Shown: positions 1-7,374 of the stretch, in pieces
How the letters are laid out: every line of letters starts with the position of its first letter
How positions within the stretch are numbered: position 1 is the stretch's first letter
Source: Oscillospiraceae bacterium
GTDB lineage: Bacteria > Bacillota > Clostridia > Oscillospirales > Acutalibacteraceae
Length of the DNA stretch: 34,592 nt
Reading direction: 5' to 3'
Assembly (NCBI GenBank): GCA_031280825.1
Contig: JAITGE010000015.1
Span: forward strand, 1-34,592
Notes under the pieces: generated by a model
Database searches by the model: none
What the model was told of the DNA's origin: nothing
What the model saw: the letters and a program-made list of their open reading frames with translations, nothing else
Made by a program: the position numbers and the translations under genes

Positions 1-33
1 TGAAAGCTTGAGCTGTTTGTTTAAATTGAGCAT
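1..33 (-). CDS. 5' end of an unidentified gene (runs off the window)
   Basis: On the minus strand an ATG at 33-31 follows a good Shine-Dalgarno (GGGGAG, 6 bases upstream) and opens a frame that stays open to the window edge, reading MLNLNKQLKLS. Only eleven residues are visible, so no family can be assigned. It starts 28 bases after the stop of the 46-residue gene at 62-202 and would be read from the same promoter. A TATAAT at 66-61 could be an internal -10, but no convincing -35 accompanies it. Confidence 0.45.
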   Translation of the reverse strand, partial: MLNLNKQLKLS

Positions 34-61
34 CTTTTTCTCCCCGTTTTTTATGCTCTAA

Positions 62-202
62 TTATATCATATTTTTTATCCTTTTTCTACCTTTTGTCCT
101 GACTTTTTCAGCAGGTTCCGCGGAAAGCGGCAGGGCGAGGGCAACGACCGCAAGCAGGAGAATACAGCTCCAAAGCATTCCTAAGAAACGTCTTTTTCTC
201 AT
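62..202 (-). CDS. Short exported or membrane peptide, 46 aa
   Basis: ATG at 202-200, preceded by AGGTGG eight bases upstream, opens a 46-codon frame ending in TAA. The protein has a basic N-terminus (MRKRRF), a hydrophobic core at about residues 9-26 and a small-residue site (PLSA, 25-28) that fits signal peptidase I. The remaining 18 residues are strongly basic (several Lys/Arg, ending in KNMI). It could be a secreted cationic peptide or a single-span membrane peptide with positive ends. A near-consensus promoter lies directly upstream, which makes it more likely to be real than its length suggests. No family recognised. Confidence 0.55.
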   Translation of the reverse strand: MRKRRFLGMLWSCILLLAVVALALPLSAEPAEKVRTKGRKRIKNMI

Positions 203-225
203 AAATCATACCACCTTTCAACCTT

Positions 226-254
226 ATTTTACCATATTAGAGCGTTGATGTCAA
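226..254 (-). promoter_or_regulatory. Sigma-A promoter for the 46-aa peptide gene
   Basis: Reading the minus strand: TTGACA (254-249), 17-base spacer, TAAAAT (231-226). The predicted start of transcription is just upstream of the Shine-Dalgarno of the gene ending at 202. Confidence 0.75.
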
Positions 255-356
255 GAAATGTCAGAAGAAAAATTTAAAATCCTTACCAAATGATTGGTTC
301 GTTTTCCGCCGAAACCATGCAATATGCAACAAAATCAAAAAATGAGGTGCGTTTGC

Positions 357-385
357 TTGCTTTTGCCGCGCCCTTGCTTTATAAT
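357..385 (+). promoter_or_regulatory. Sigma-A promoter for glyS-oad
   Basis: TTGCTT (357-362), 17-base spacer, TATAAT (380-385). Transcription would begin near 392, giving a leader of about 48 bases to the ATG at 440. That is too short for a T-box leader. Confidence 0.7.
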
Positions 386-439
386 GAATGTGTAAAATAG
401 GTGTTTGTGTTTTTTGAGATGGGAAGGGGAAATCCGCAA

Positions 440-1837
440 ATGCAGAACAGCGAAAAAACGATGGAAAAAATTCTCGCGCTGTGCAAGGGACGCGGCTTCG
501 TCTACCCGGGCAGCGAGATCTACGGCGGGCTGGCCAACGCTTGGGATTACGGTCCGTTGGGCGTTGCGCTGCGCCGTAATATCCGCGATGCCTGGTGGCG
601 CAAGTTTGTGCAGGAAAATCCCTATAACGTCGGCGTGGAATGCGCTATCCTGATGAACACGGAGGTCTGGAAGGCCTCGGGGCATGTGGTGAATTTCAAT
701 GACCCGCTCATCGATTGCAAGGAATGCAAAATGCGCCACCGGGCGGATCATTTGGTGGAAGCTTACAATAAAGAAAACGATATTGAGATGAATGCCGACG
801 GCTTGCCGAACGACGCTTTGATGGCGTATATGCAAGAAAAAGGCATCGTTTGCCCCGGCTGCGGCAAGCGGAATTTTACGGAAATCCGCAAGTTTAACAT
901 GATGTTCAAAACGCACCAGGGCGTGACGGACGACAGCGCGGCGGAGGTTTATTTGCGTCCGGAGACCGCCCAGGGCATGTTCGTGAATTTCAAGAATGTG
1001 CAGCGTACTACGCGCCGTAAGCTGCCCTTCGGCATCGCGCAGCAGGGCAAGAGCTTCCGCAACGAGATTACCCCGGGTAATTTTATTTTCCGCACGCGCG
1101 AGTTCGAGCAAATGGAGCTGGAGTTTTTTTGCAAGCCCGGCACGGAGCTGGAATGGTTCGATTACTGGCGCGCCTTTTGCCGTGACTGGCTGCTGTCGCT
1201 GGGCATTTCGGAGGAGAACCTGCGCCTGCGCGACCACGAAAAAGAGAAGCTTTCGCACTATTCCAACGCCACGACAGATATTGAGTACCTCTTCCCCTTT
1301 GGCTGGGGCGAGCTTTGGGGCATTGCCAGTCGCACCGATTTTGATTTAAAGGCGCACCAGGTCGCTTCCGGGCAGGATCTGACGTATTACGATCAGGATG
1401 CCAACGAGCACTACGTGCCTTATTGCGTTGAGCCGGCCGTAGGGGTGGATCGCATTTTGCTCACCGCGCTTTGCGACGCCTATGATGAAGAGGTGGTAGA
1501 CGCCGAAAAGAACGATACGCGCGTTGTGCTGCGCCTGCACCCGGTGCTTGCGCCCGTGAAGGCGGCGATTTTGCCCCTGTCCAAAAAACTAAGCGAGCCG
1601 GCGCTTGCGATTTACAGCGCGCTTTGCAAGAGGTTCCCCTGCGCGTTTGACGAGGCAGGCTCCATCGGCAAGCGTTACCGGCGGCAGGATGAAATTGGAA
1701 CACCCTATTGCGTCACGGTAGATTTCGAAAGCGAAAGCGACGGCTGCGTTACGGTCCGTGAACGCGACAGCATGGAACAAATTCGCCTGCCTGCTGCGGA
1801 GCTGGCGGAATACATCGAAACCAAACTGATTTTTTAG
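440..1837 (+). CDS. glyS: Glycine--tRNA ligase, single-chain class II type
   Basis: Charges tRNA-Gly with glycine in the cytoplasm. The 465-residue protein is the homodimeric bacterial/eukaryotic-type GlyRS, not the alpha2beta2 form. Motif 2 is visible as [10 protein letters not shown] (about 217-226) and motif 3 as AVGVDRILL (about 333-341), followed by the anticodon-binding domain beginning near [18 protein letters not shown] zinc-type insertion carries two Cys pairs (C93/C96 and C138/C141). ATG 440 was chosen because AAGGGG lies ten bases upstream. A GTG at 401 and an ATG at 419 are in frame but have no ribosome site, and 401 sits almost at the predicted transcription start. The stop is only 12 bases from the decarboxylase alpha gene, so the two are probably co-transcribed. 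Confidence 0.95.
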   Translation: MQNSEKTMEKILALCKGRGFVYPGSEIYGGLANAWDYGPLGVALRRNIRDAWWRKFVQENPYNVGVECAILMNTEVWKASGHVVNFNDPLIDCKECKMRHRADHLVEAYNKENDIEMNADGLPNDALMAYMQEKGIVCPGCGKRNFTEIRKFNMMFKTHQGVTDDSAAEVYLRPETAQGMFVNFKNVQRTTRRKLPFGIAQQGKSFRNEITPGNFIFRTREFEQMELEFFCKPGTELEWFDYWRAFCRDWLLSLGISEENLRLRDHEKEKLSHYSNATTDIEYLFPFGWGELWGIASRTDFDLKAHQVASGQDLTYYDQDANEHYVPYCVEPAVGVDRILLTALCDAYDEEVVDAEKNDTRVVLRLHPVLAPVKAAILPLSKKLSEPALAIYSALCKRFPCAFDEAGSIGKRYRRQDEIGTPYCVTVDFESESDGCVTVRERDSMEQIRLPAAELAEYIETKLIF

Positions 1838-1849
1838 CCGGAGGAATTT

Positions 1850-3235
1850 ATGCACACGATTCATTTTACCGAAACGGTTCTGCGGGATGCGAACCAATCG
1901 CTCATTGCCACACGTTTGCCTTTCGCGGATTTTGCGCCGGTACTCAAAACGCTTGACGGCGCGGGCTATTATTCGCTGGAATGCTGGGGCGGCGCAACCT
2001 TTGACAGCTGCCTGCGGTATTTGAACGAGGATCCGTGGGCGCGGCTGCGGCAGATTCGCAAGGCTTGCCCCAACACGAAGCTGCAGATGCTGCTGCGCGG
2101 GCAAAACCTGCTGGGCTACAAGCATTATCCGGATGACGTTGTGCGCATGTTCGTCAAAAAGAGCGTGGAAAACGGCATTGATATCATCCGCATTTTTGAC
2201 GCGCTGAACGATTTGCGGAATATTGAGGTCGCTGTGGATGAAACGCTGAAAAACAAGGCGCACGCCTCCGGTACGCTGTGCTTCACCACCAGCCCGATTC
2301 ATACCTTGGAAAATTTCGCCAAGCTCGCCAAGCAATTGGAGGGCATGGGCGTGCAATCCATTTGTATCAAGGATATGGCAGGCATCATGGGTCCGAAGGA
2401 GGCTTTTGACCTCGTGTCCGCCATCAAGCAGAGCGTTCCGTTGCCTGTGGTTGTGCATACGCACTGCACAACGGGGCTGGGCTTCATGACCCTGCTCAAG
2501 GCCGCCGAAGCCGGTGCGGACGTCATCGACACCGCTATTTCCAGCTTTTCGGGCGGCACCTCCCAGCCGGCCACCGAAACCATGGCATATACCCTGCGCC
2601 AGGCGGGCTTTGCGGTGAGCCTGAAAGACGAAAAGCTGAAGGAAATCAACGATTTCTTTGCCCCGCTGCTGAAAAAATTCTTGACGGATGGCACGCTCAA
2701 CCCCACCGTGATGGGCACGTCGCCCGATGCGCTGATTTATCAGATCCCCGGCGGGATGCTCTCAAACCTCGTAGCGCAGCTAACGGCGCAGAACAAGCTG
2801 GAGCTGCTTGGTAAGGTGCTGGAGGAAACCCCGCGCGTCCGCGCCGATTTGGGTTATCCGCCGCTTGTCACGCCCATGAGCCAGATGGTCGGGGCGCAAG
2901 CGGCTTCGAACGTGCTGGCGGGCGAGCGCTATAAAAACGTTTCCAAGGAAGTGCGCAGTTACGTGCGCGGTGAATACGGGCAGGCGCCGGGCGCGGTGGA
3001 CGCCGCGCTGCAAGCAAAAATTTTGGGCGACGAAAAACCTGTTACCTGCCGGTTTGCGGATTTGTTGGAGCCGGGTTTTGAAAAGGCGAAAGAGGAGCTG
3101 GGCGACCGCGCCGAAAGCGACGAGGATGTGTTGAGCTATATCGCCTTCCCGCAGCAAGCGGAGGCTTACTTTGAACAGCGTGACGAAAAAAAGAAGCACG
3201 TCTTTGCCTATAAGCTTGAAAAGGCAGGTGAGTAA
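1850..3235 (+). CDS. oadA: Na+-pumping decarboxylase alpha subunit (oxaloacetate decarboxylase carboxyltransferase)
   Basis: Removes the carboxyl group from the oxoacid (oxaloacetate in characterised members) and passes it to biotin. This HMGL-like TIM barrel has the family start ETVLRDANQS (D13), the carboxyl-transferring lysine in CIKDMAG (K174) and the metal-binding HTH histidines (H203, H205). At 461 residues it lacks the C-terminal biotin domain fused in the enterobacterial form (about 595 residues). The biotin domain is a separate gene at 3680. A GGAGG site precedes the ATG. The HMGL type argues for oxaloacetate rather than the acyl-CoA decarboxylases (methylmalonyl- or glutaconyl-CoA), whose alpha subunits belong to another carboxyltransferase family. 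Confidence 0.92.
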   Translation: MHTIHFTETVLRDANQSLIATRLPFADFAPVLKTLDGAGYYSLECWGGATFDSCLRYLNEDPWARLRQIRKACPNTKLQMLLRGQNLLGYKHYPDDVVRMFVKKSVENGIDIIRIFDALNDLRNIEVAVDETLKNKAHASGTLCFTTSPIHTLENFAKLAKQLEGMGVQSICIKDMAGIMGPKEAFDLVSAIKQSVPLPVVVHTHCTTGLGFMTLLKAAEAGADVIDTAISSFSGGTSQPATETMAYTLRQAGFAVSLKDEKLKEINDFFAPLLKKFLTDGTLNPTVMGTSPDALIYQIPGGMLSNLVAQLTAQNKLELLGKVLEETPRVRADLGYPPLVTPMSQMVGAQAASNVLAGERYKNVSKEVRSYVRGEYGQAPGAVDAALQAKILGDEKPVTCRFADLLEPGFEKAKEELGDRAESDEDVLSYIAFPQQAEAYFEQRDEKKKHVFAYKLEKAGE

Positions 3236-3240
3236 CCGCC

Positions 3241-3621
3241 ATGTCAATCTTGTTTTTTGCGGCAAAAGAGGATCTGTATTCCACGCAGGATGTCGTTTTG
3301 TATGCTTTGCTGGGCATTAGCGTCGTCATAACGATTTTAGCGCTGCTGTTTGGGATGATCACCCTGCTTTCAAAGGCTGTGGGCAAGGCGGAAAACAAAG
3401 CCGCCGCACTGCCGCCGCTGCCCGCTGTGGAAGCGGAAGAGAGAGCACAGTCAGCGGCTCTGCCCACAGCTGCTTTGCCGGAAAGCGAATCGCAGGGCAA
3501 GCTGGAATTGGTTGAAACGGACGAGGAAACGGCGGCGATCCTGATGGCAATCATCAGCGACCGCAGCGGGATCCCCCTGAACCATTTGGCGTTCAAGCGG
3601 ATTCGACTGATCCGGGAATGA
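3241..3621 (+). CDS. oadG: Na+-pumping decarboxylase gamma subunit
   Basis: Small membrane anchor that helps assemble the decarboxylase. The 126 residues begin with one hydrophobic segment (about 18-43, [10 protein letters not shown] to MITLLS). An Ala/Pro-rich linker follows, then a C-terminal block ([14 protein letters not shown] to FKRIRLIRE) with the DEE-AAI-R-RxI pattern seen at the end of OadG-family proteins. The ATG is 5 bases after the alpha stop. Its ribosome site (AGGTGAG) lies inside the last codons of alpha, so translation is probably coupled. Assignment rests on position and topology as much as on sequence, because this subunit diverges fast. Confidence 0.8.
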   Translation: MSILFFAAKEDLYSTQDVVLYALLGISVVITILALLFGMITLLSKAVGKAENKAAALPPLPAVEAEERAQSAALPTAALPESESQGKLELVETDEETAAILMAIISDRSGIPLNHLAFKRIRLIRE

Positions 3622-3679
3622 TGAAAAATCCGCGCTGATTGGCTTTTTGGGATTCACAATAAAGGTTGGGAGTATTTGC

Positions 3680-4069
3680 ATGAAATACATTGTTACGCTC
3701 AATGGCAAAAAGTATGCGGTGGAGGTTGACCAAACCGAGGCCGCGCTGGTTTCAGTTGAGGAAGCCCCGGTGGCTGCCGCCGCCCCGGCTGCACCTGCCG
3801 CAATTGCCGCGCCGGTCGCTGCGGTCGCGCCCGCAGCCGCACCCGTTGCGCAGACGGAAGGCGTGCCCGTGCTTGCGCCTATGCCCGGGACGATCCTAAA
3901 AGTGAATGTCGCCGTGGGCGACAGCGTAAAAGCGGGGCAGGTGCTGGTGATTCTTGAGGCGATGAAAATGGAAAACGAGATCGCCGCGCAGCAGGATGGC
4001 ACAGTGAAGCAAATCCTTGCGCAAAAGGGCGCGAGCGTCAACACAGACGCCGTTCTGCTTGTGATTTAA
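3680..4069 (+). CDS. Biotin carboxyl carrier subunit of the Na+-pumping decarboxylase
   Basis: Carries CO2 on biotin from the alpha active site to the membrane beta subunit. The 129-residue protein has a short N-terminal beta domain ([16 protein letters not shown]), an Ala/Pro/Val-rich flexible linker at about 35-65, and a C-terminal biotinyl domain with EAMKMENEI, the biotinylated lysine being K96. ATG 3680 follows GGGAG at a 7-base spacing. An upstream in-frame TTG at 3647 has no ribosome site. The separate carrier matches the missing biotin domain of the alpha subunit. Confidence 0.93.
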   Translation: MKYIVTLNGKKYAVEVDQTEAALVSVEEAPVAAAAPAAPAAIAAPVAAVAPAAAPVAQTEGVPVLAPMPGTILKVNVAVGDSVKAGQVLVILEAMKMENEIAAQQDGTVKQILAQKGASVNTDAVLLVI

Positions 4070-4092
4070 CGCACGGGGCGGAAAGCTTTTTG

Positions 4093-4139
4093 CTCCTTTT
4101 TCAGCAGAAAAAGGAGAAGATTTGATGGATGGGGTATAA
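4093..4139 (+). promoter_or_regulatory. Hairpin with embedded Shine-Dalgarno and mini-ORF before oadB
   Basis: Perfect 10-base stem (4093-4102 with 4107-4116), loop AGCA, between the biotin carrier and beta genes. The right arm contains AAGGAG, a full ribosome site. Eight bases later ATG 4125 opens a four-codon frame (MDGV, stop 4137-4139). A second ATG at 4129 reads MGYKG and stops at 4144-4146, overlapping the oadB start as ATGA. No T-run follows, so it is not a normal terminator. It may adjust beta-subunit translation or stabilise the upstream mRNA. Confidence 0.5.
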
Positions 4140-4142
4140 GGG

Positions 4143-5360
4143 ATGATTGCGGATATCCTCCGGACGTTTTTAGGCTCAACGGGCTTTGCAAAGCTCTTTG
4201 AAGGCGGCGACGGCGTGTTTGGGCTGGCGCACTTTCATTGGCAAAACCTTGTGATGATCCTGCTCAGCTTTGTGCTGCTCTATTTCGCTATTTTTAAGAA
4301 CTGCGAGCCGCTGCTGCTTGTGCCGATTGCTTTCGGCGTGCTGCTGGTCAATCTGCCGGGCGCGGAGCTTTTCAACGATCCGACCGGGATGTTCGGCGGA
4401 CCGAAGGACGCCATTGACCCAAGTGCGCACTGGTATGAAACCGGGCTTTTGCGGTTGTTCTACGGCGGCGTGAAAAGCTCTTTCTTCCCGTGTCTGATTT
4501 TTTTAGGCATTGGTGCGATGACGGATTTCGGTCCCTTGCTGGCCAACCCCTCCAGCTTGCTGCTGGGTGCGGCGGCGCAGCTGGGCATTTCCGTGGCGTT
4601 CGTAATCGCAAAGGCGTCCGGCGTGTTTTCCGCAGCCGAAGCCGCCGCCATTGGGATCATCGGTGGGGCGGACGGACCCACAGCGATCTACCTCACCGGC
4701 AAAATTGCCGAGCATCTTTTGCCGCCCATTACCATCGCCGCCTATAGCTATATGGCGCTGATTCCGTTCATCCAACCGCCGCTGATGAAGCTGCTCACGA
4801 CCCAAAAGGAGCGCCAGGTCGTCATGAAGCAAACCCGCCAGGTGAGCAAAAAGGAGCGCATCCTCTTCCCGGCGATCGTGTTGGTGCTGACGGTGTTTGT
4901 TCTCCCGGATGTCGCGCCCTTGCTGGGGATGCTGATGTTCGGCAACCTTCTGAAAGAGTGCGGTGTGACCAACCGTCTGAGCGATACCGCGCAGAACAAC
5001 CTGATGAACATCGTTACCATCATGCTGGGCGTGAGCGTAGGCGCAACCGCCTCCGGTGTTGATTTTCTCAAGCCCCGCACACTGCTGATTATCGGCTTAG
5101 GGCTGGTGGCGTTTTCCTTTTCAACCATGGGTGGCTTGCTGCTGGGCAAGCTGATGTACATCGTCACCAAAGGACGTGTGAACCCGCTCATCGGTTCGGC
5201 GGGTGTTTCCGCCGTACCCATGGCGGCGCGGGTTTCGCAGCGCGAGGGTGCAAAATACCGCCCCGGCAATTTCCTTTTGATGCACGCGATGGGTCCCAAC
5301 GTCGCCGGCGTTATCGGTTCGGCAGTGATGGCGGGCTTCCTGCTTAGCGTGTTCGGCTGA
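4143..5360 (+). CDS. oadB: Na+-pumping decarboxylase beta subunit
   Basis: Integral membrane subunit that decarboxylates carboxybiotin and exports Na+. The 405-residue protein has many hydrophobic spans and the family hallmark IIGGADGPTAIYLT. D177 in this motif corresponds to the essential aspartate of the Na+ pathway. A second conserved segment is PLIGSAGVSAVPMAARVSQ near the C-terminus. It completes the alpha-gamma-carrier-beta set, so the pump should be functional. The start is ATG 4143, preceded by TAAGGG only. The stronger ribosome site belongs to the mini-ORF just upstream, which suggests coupled translation. Confidence 0.94.
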   Translation: MIADILRTFLGSTGFAKLFEGGDGVFGLAHFHWQNLVMILLSFVLLYFAIFKNCEPLLLVPIAFGVLLVNLPGAELFNDPTGMFGGPKDAIDPSAHWYETGLLRLFYGGVKSSFFPCLIFLGIGAMTDFGPLLANPSSLLLGAAAQLGISVAFVIAKASGVFSAAEAAAIGIIGGADGPTAIYLTGKIAEHLLPPITIAAYSYMALIPFIQPPLMKLLTTQKERQVVMKQTRQVSKKERILFPAIVLVLTVFVLPDVAPLLGMLMFGNLLKECGVTNRLSDTAQNNLMNIVTIMLGVSVGATASGVDFLKPRTLLIIGLGLVAFSFSTMGGLLLGKLMYIVTKGRVNPLIGSAGVSAVPMAARVSQREGAKYRPGNFLLMHAMGPNVAGVIGSAVMAGFLLSVFG

Positions 5361-5377
5361 AGCGCTTCAAAAAGTCG

Positions 5378-5413
5378 AAAGAGCGCCGTGCATTTTGCAT
5401 GGCGCTCTTTTTT
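5378..5413 (+). terminator. Rho-independent terminator after the decarboxylase operon
   Basis: Stem GAGCGCCGTGCA (5381-5392) pairs with TGCATGGCGCTC (5396-5407) with one G-T wobble, followed by six T (5408-5413). It lies between converging genes. A-rich sequence on its left may let it act on the minus-strand anti-sigma transcript as well. Confidence 0.85.
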
Positions 5414-5424
5414 GCTATGAAAAA

Positions 5425-6258
5425 TTATTTCTCAATCGAAACTAGCAGCAGTCCCGCGACCTCCGCTTCCACGGGGACACTCGGCGCGGCGGCATTCATG
5501 CTGCTTTCCTGCGACGCAGTGGAGGCGGAGGATAGATTCGCCGCGCCGGACAGCTGCGTTTGCCGTACCGTTTCCGTTGCATCGGGGAGCGAGAGTAAGG
5601 GGACCTCGGTTTCTTCCGGCTGTTGTGTTCCGGGCGTTGCCGCATTCGCCGGTTCACTTTGCGCGAGCGGATCAAAAACTTCAATGGCGCTTAAAATTAA
5701 GGCATGCGACGCGAAAAAGATTTCATCATATTCTGCAAGCGCTTCCGCAAAAGCATCCTTCAAGCCTTGCTTTTCAAGATATTCTTCCACGTCTTCCCGG
5801 CTGTTTACGGTTTCCGTTTGCCCGGGGATCGGGACAATCGCAAGATTGTCCGCATCCTTCAGATCCGCCTCTTGCTTATATTCCGCAAGCGCCGCAAACT
5901 CATCCGCGCGGTTATTCAGCGCAACCTTCTTTACCGCACCTGCGTTTTTCCCTTGCCGGAGCAGCAAGCGTGTATCCGCAAGCGCGATCGCCGCACCCTC
6001 CTCTTCAACGCCCGCGCGGAGCGTTTCGCTGACATATGTCTGCACGGTATGCGCGGGCAGGGTGGTTGTTGTGTCATCTCCGTAGGCAAGCCGCAGCAGC
6101 TGCGGGCTTCGCGCGGCAGCTGCCGCCACCAGAACCACGGCAAGCGCAGCACCCCCCGCACCTAAACGGCGCAGCCTTTGGCGGCGCTCAAGCAACATGC
6201 GCCTTCGCTGTGCCGCGCGGGCATAAACGCTCGCCGCAAACGCTTCAGCGTTCTTCAC
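5425..6258 (-). CDS. Probable anti-sigma factor, single-span membrane protein
   Basis: 277 residues. A basic N-terminal segment of about 25 residues (MKNAEAFAASVYARAAQRRR...) is followed by one Ala/Val-rich membrane span (about 32-50, GAGGAALAVVLVAAAAA) and a large outer domain. The outer domain ends in a low-complexity Pro/Thr/Ser/Glu region. The start is GTG 6258, with AAGGAAGG eight bases upstream. It overlaps the end of the sigma gene by 14 bases, the usual arrangement for a sigma and its cognate anti-sigma factor. No zinc-binding ZAS motif (HxxxCxxC) is visible, and I do not recognise the outer domain, so the role rests on topology and context. It could instead be another membrane partner of the sigma factor. 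Confidence 0.6.
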   Translation of the reverse strand: MKNAEAFAASVYARAAQRRRMLLERRQRLRRLGAGGAALAVVLVAAAAARSPQLLRLAYGDDTTTTLPAHTVQTYVSETLRAGVEEEGAAIALADTRLLLRQGKNAGAVKKVALNNRADEFAALAEYKQEADLKDADNLAIVPIPGQTETVNSREDVEEYLEKQGLKDAFAEALAEYDEIFFASHALILSAIEVFDPLAQSEPANAATPGTQQPEETEVPLLSLPDATETVRQTQLSGAANLSSASTASQESSMNAAAPSVPVEAEVAGLLLVSIEK

Positions 6259-6829
6259 TGAAAAGTCCTTCCTTTCGCAAATCCTCCCGCAGCACGTTGC
6301 GCGCGCGGTACGCAAGATTGTCAACCTGCTTCTTTGTTTTGTGCATCACGGCGGCGATTTCCTCATAGCTCAGCCGCTCAATATAGAGCAGCCGCAGCAC
6401 CTCGCACTGCTCCTCCGGCAAGCCGCGCATCGCCCTCTCGAGAGTTTCGGCGCGTTCCAGCGCCTCAAAGCCCTCTTCAACGCTCGGCCGGTCATTGCCG
6501 AAGTACTCTTTATCCAGCTCCTCGAGCGGCATTGCGCCGCGCCGCTTTTCGCGCCGAACATAGTCAATCGCCTTGTGCCGCGCCACCGCGAAGAGATACG
6601 TTTTGAGCAGGCTCTGCCCGTGAAAACGGTTCGGATGCACCAACAGTTCAACAAAGGTGTCTTCCGCCAGATCTTCCGCCGCATCCAAATTGTGGACATA
6701 ACCGTAAAGAAAGTAGATCAAGCCTTGCCGGAACTCCTCCAGCACCACATTGAACGCAGATTGCTCCCCCGCGCAAAACCGTCGGAAGGCAGCTTCCGCC
6801 GCACTTGGTGTGGCTGTTTCCTGCTTCAA
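6245..6829 (-). CDS. ECF-type RNA polymerase sigma factor
   Basis: Directs RNA polymerase to a small set of promoters, probably in response to a signal sensed by its membrane partner. Region 2 is visible as NLDAAEDLAEDTFVELLVHPNRF, with the region 2.3/2.4 helix LLKTYLFAVARHKAIDYVRREKR. Region 4 is LPEEQCEVLRLLYIERLSYEEIAAVMHKTKKQVDNLAYRARNVLRE in form, a helix-turn-helix. The start is inferred as TTG 6829 (GGAAGGGG nine bases upstream), giving 194 residues, normal for the class. An upstream TTG at 6910 is in frame but has no ribosome site. The AAATGxTT-like autoregulatory promoter expected for many ECF factors was not recognised in the 107 bases upstream. Confidence 0.88.
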   Translation of the reverse strand: MKQETATPSAAEAAFRRFCAGEQSAFNVVLEEFRQGLIYFLYGYVHNLDAAEDLAEDTFVELLVHPNRFHGQSLLKTYLFAVARHKAIDYVRREKRRGAMPLEELDKEYFGNDRPSVEEGFEALERAETLERAMRGLPEEQCEVLRLLYIERLSYEEIAAVMHKTKKQVDNLAYRARNVLREDLRKEGLFSEER

Positions 6830-6936
6830 CGCCGCGAACCCCTTCCTGTTATTCTGTCGTATGCGAAAGTAAAAATCCTCTTCTTTTCTTTCAGCACAAG
6901 AAAAAAGCAAAAAGAACCGGCGCGGTGCATGCTGCG

Positions 6937-7374
6937 TTACAGCGTTTGCAGCAACGCGCGCGCGCGTTTTTTTGCTTCATCCAGATCCATAAAACGGTAA
7001 TTCCCGCATTCGGCTTCGTTTGCCGCCGGGATTTCTTCGGCATCTGCGACCGCCTGCAGGCACCGCCGCAATACCGTCCGGATCACAGCTGCGTCCGGGC
7101 AATCCAGAACAGAAAGATAAAATCCTGTCATGCAACCCATAGGTGAAAGATCCCAAACGCCGTCCAGTTGCTCACGAAGCTCCAGCGCAAGGATATGCTC
7201 CAGCGCGTGCATCGTCGGCGGCGGAATATAATCCGCGTTCGGCTTGCACAGGCGCAGGTCATATTTGTACAGCGTATGCGCTCCGAATTCCAGCCTGGCA
7301 ACCGGCGAAATCTGCGGTGCGACCATCTGCCGGTGATCGCGGTTGAAGCTCTCGACCTTGTACTTTTTTTTCAT
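6937..7374 (-). CDS. luxS: S-ribosylhomocysteine lyase
   Basis: Splits S-ribosylhomocysteine into homocysteine and DPD, the precursor of autoinducer-2, in the activated methyl cycle. The 145-residue protein keeps the zinc ligands H56 and H60 (HALEH) and C123 (AANEAECG), the general base E59 and the catalytic cysteine C81 (SPMGCMTG). The substrate-binding R41 is in YDLRLCKPN. The common HTLEH is HALEH and the common MGCQTG is MGCMTG, so it is a divergent but apparently active member. The second of two tandem ATGs is preferred because AGGAG is then five bases upstream. The first ATG overlaps the putP stop as ATGA. Coupling with putP, not with other methyl-cycle genes, is unusual. Confidence 0.92.
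   Translation of the reverse strand: MKKKYKVESFNRDHRQMVAPQISPVARLEFGAHTLYKYDLRLCKPNADYIPPPTMHALEHILALELREQLDGVWDLSPMGCMTGFYLSVLDCPDAAVIRTVLRRCLQAVADAEEIPAANEAECGNYRFMDLDEAKKRARALLQTL

Noticed and set aside
392-439. T-box riboswitch ahead of glyS
   Set aside because: The leader from the predicted start is only about 48 bases and has no antiterminator or T-box sequence.
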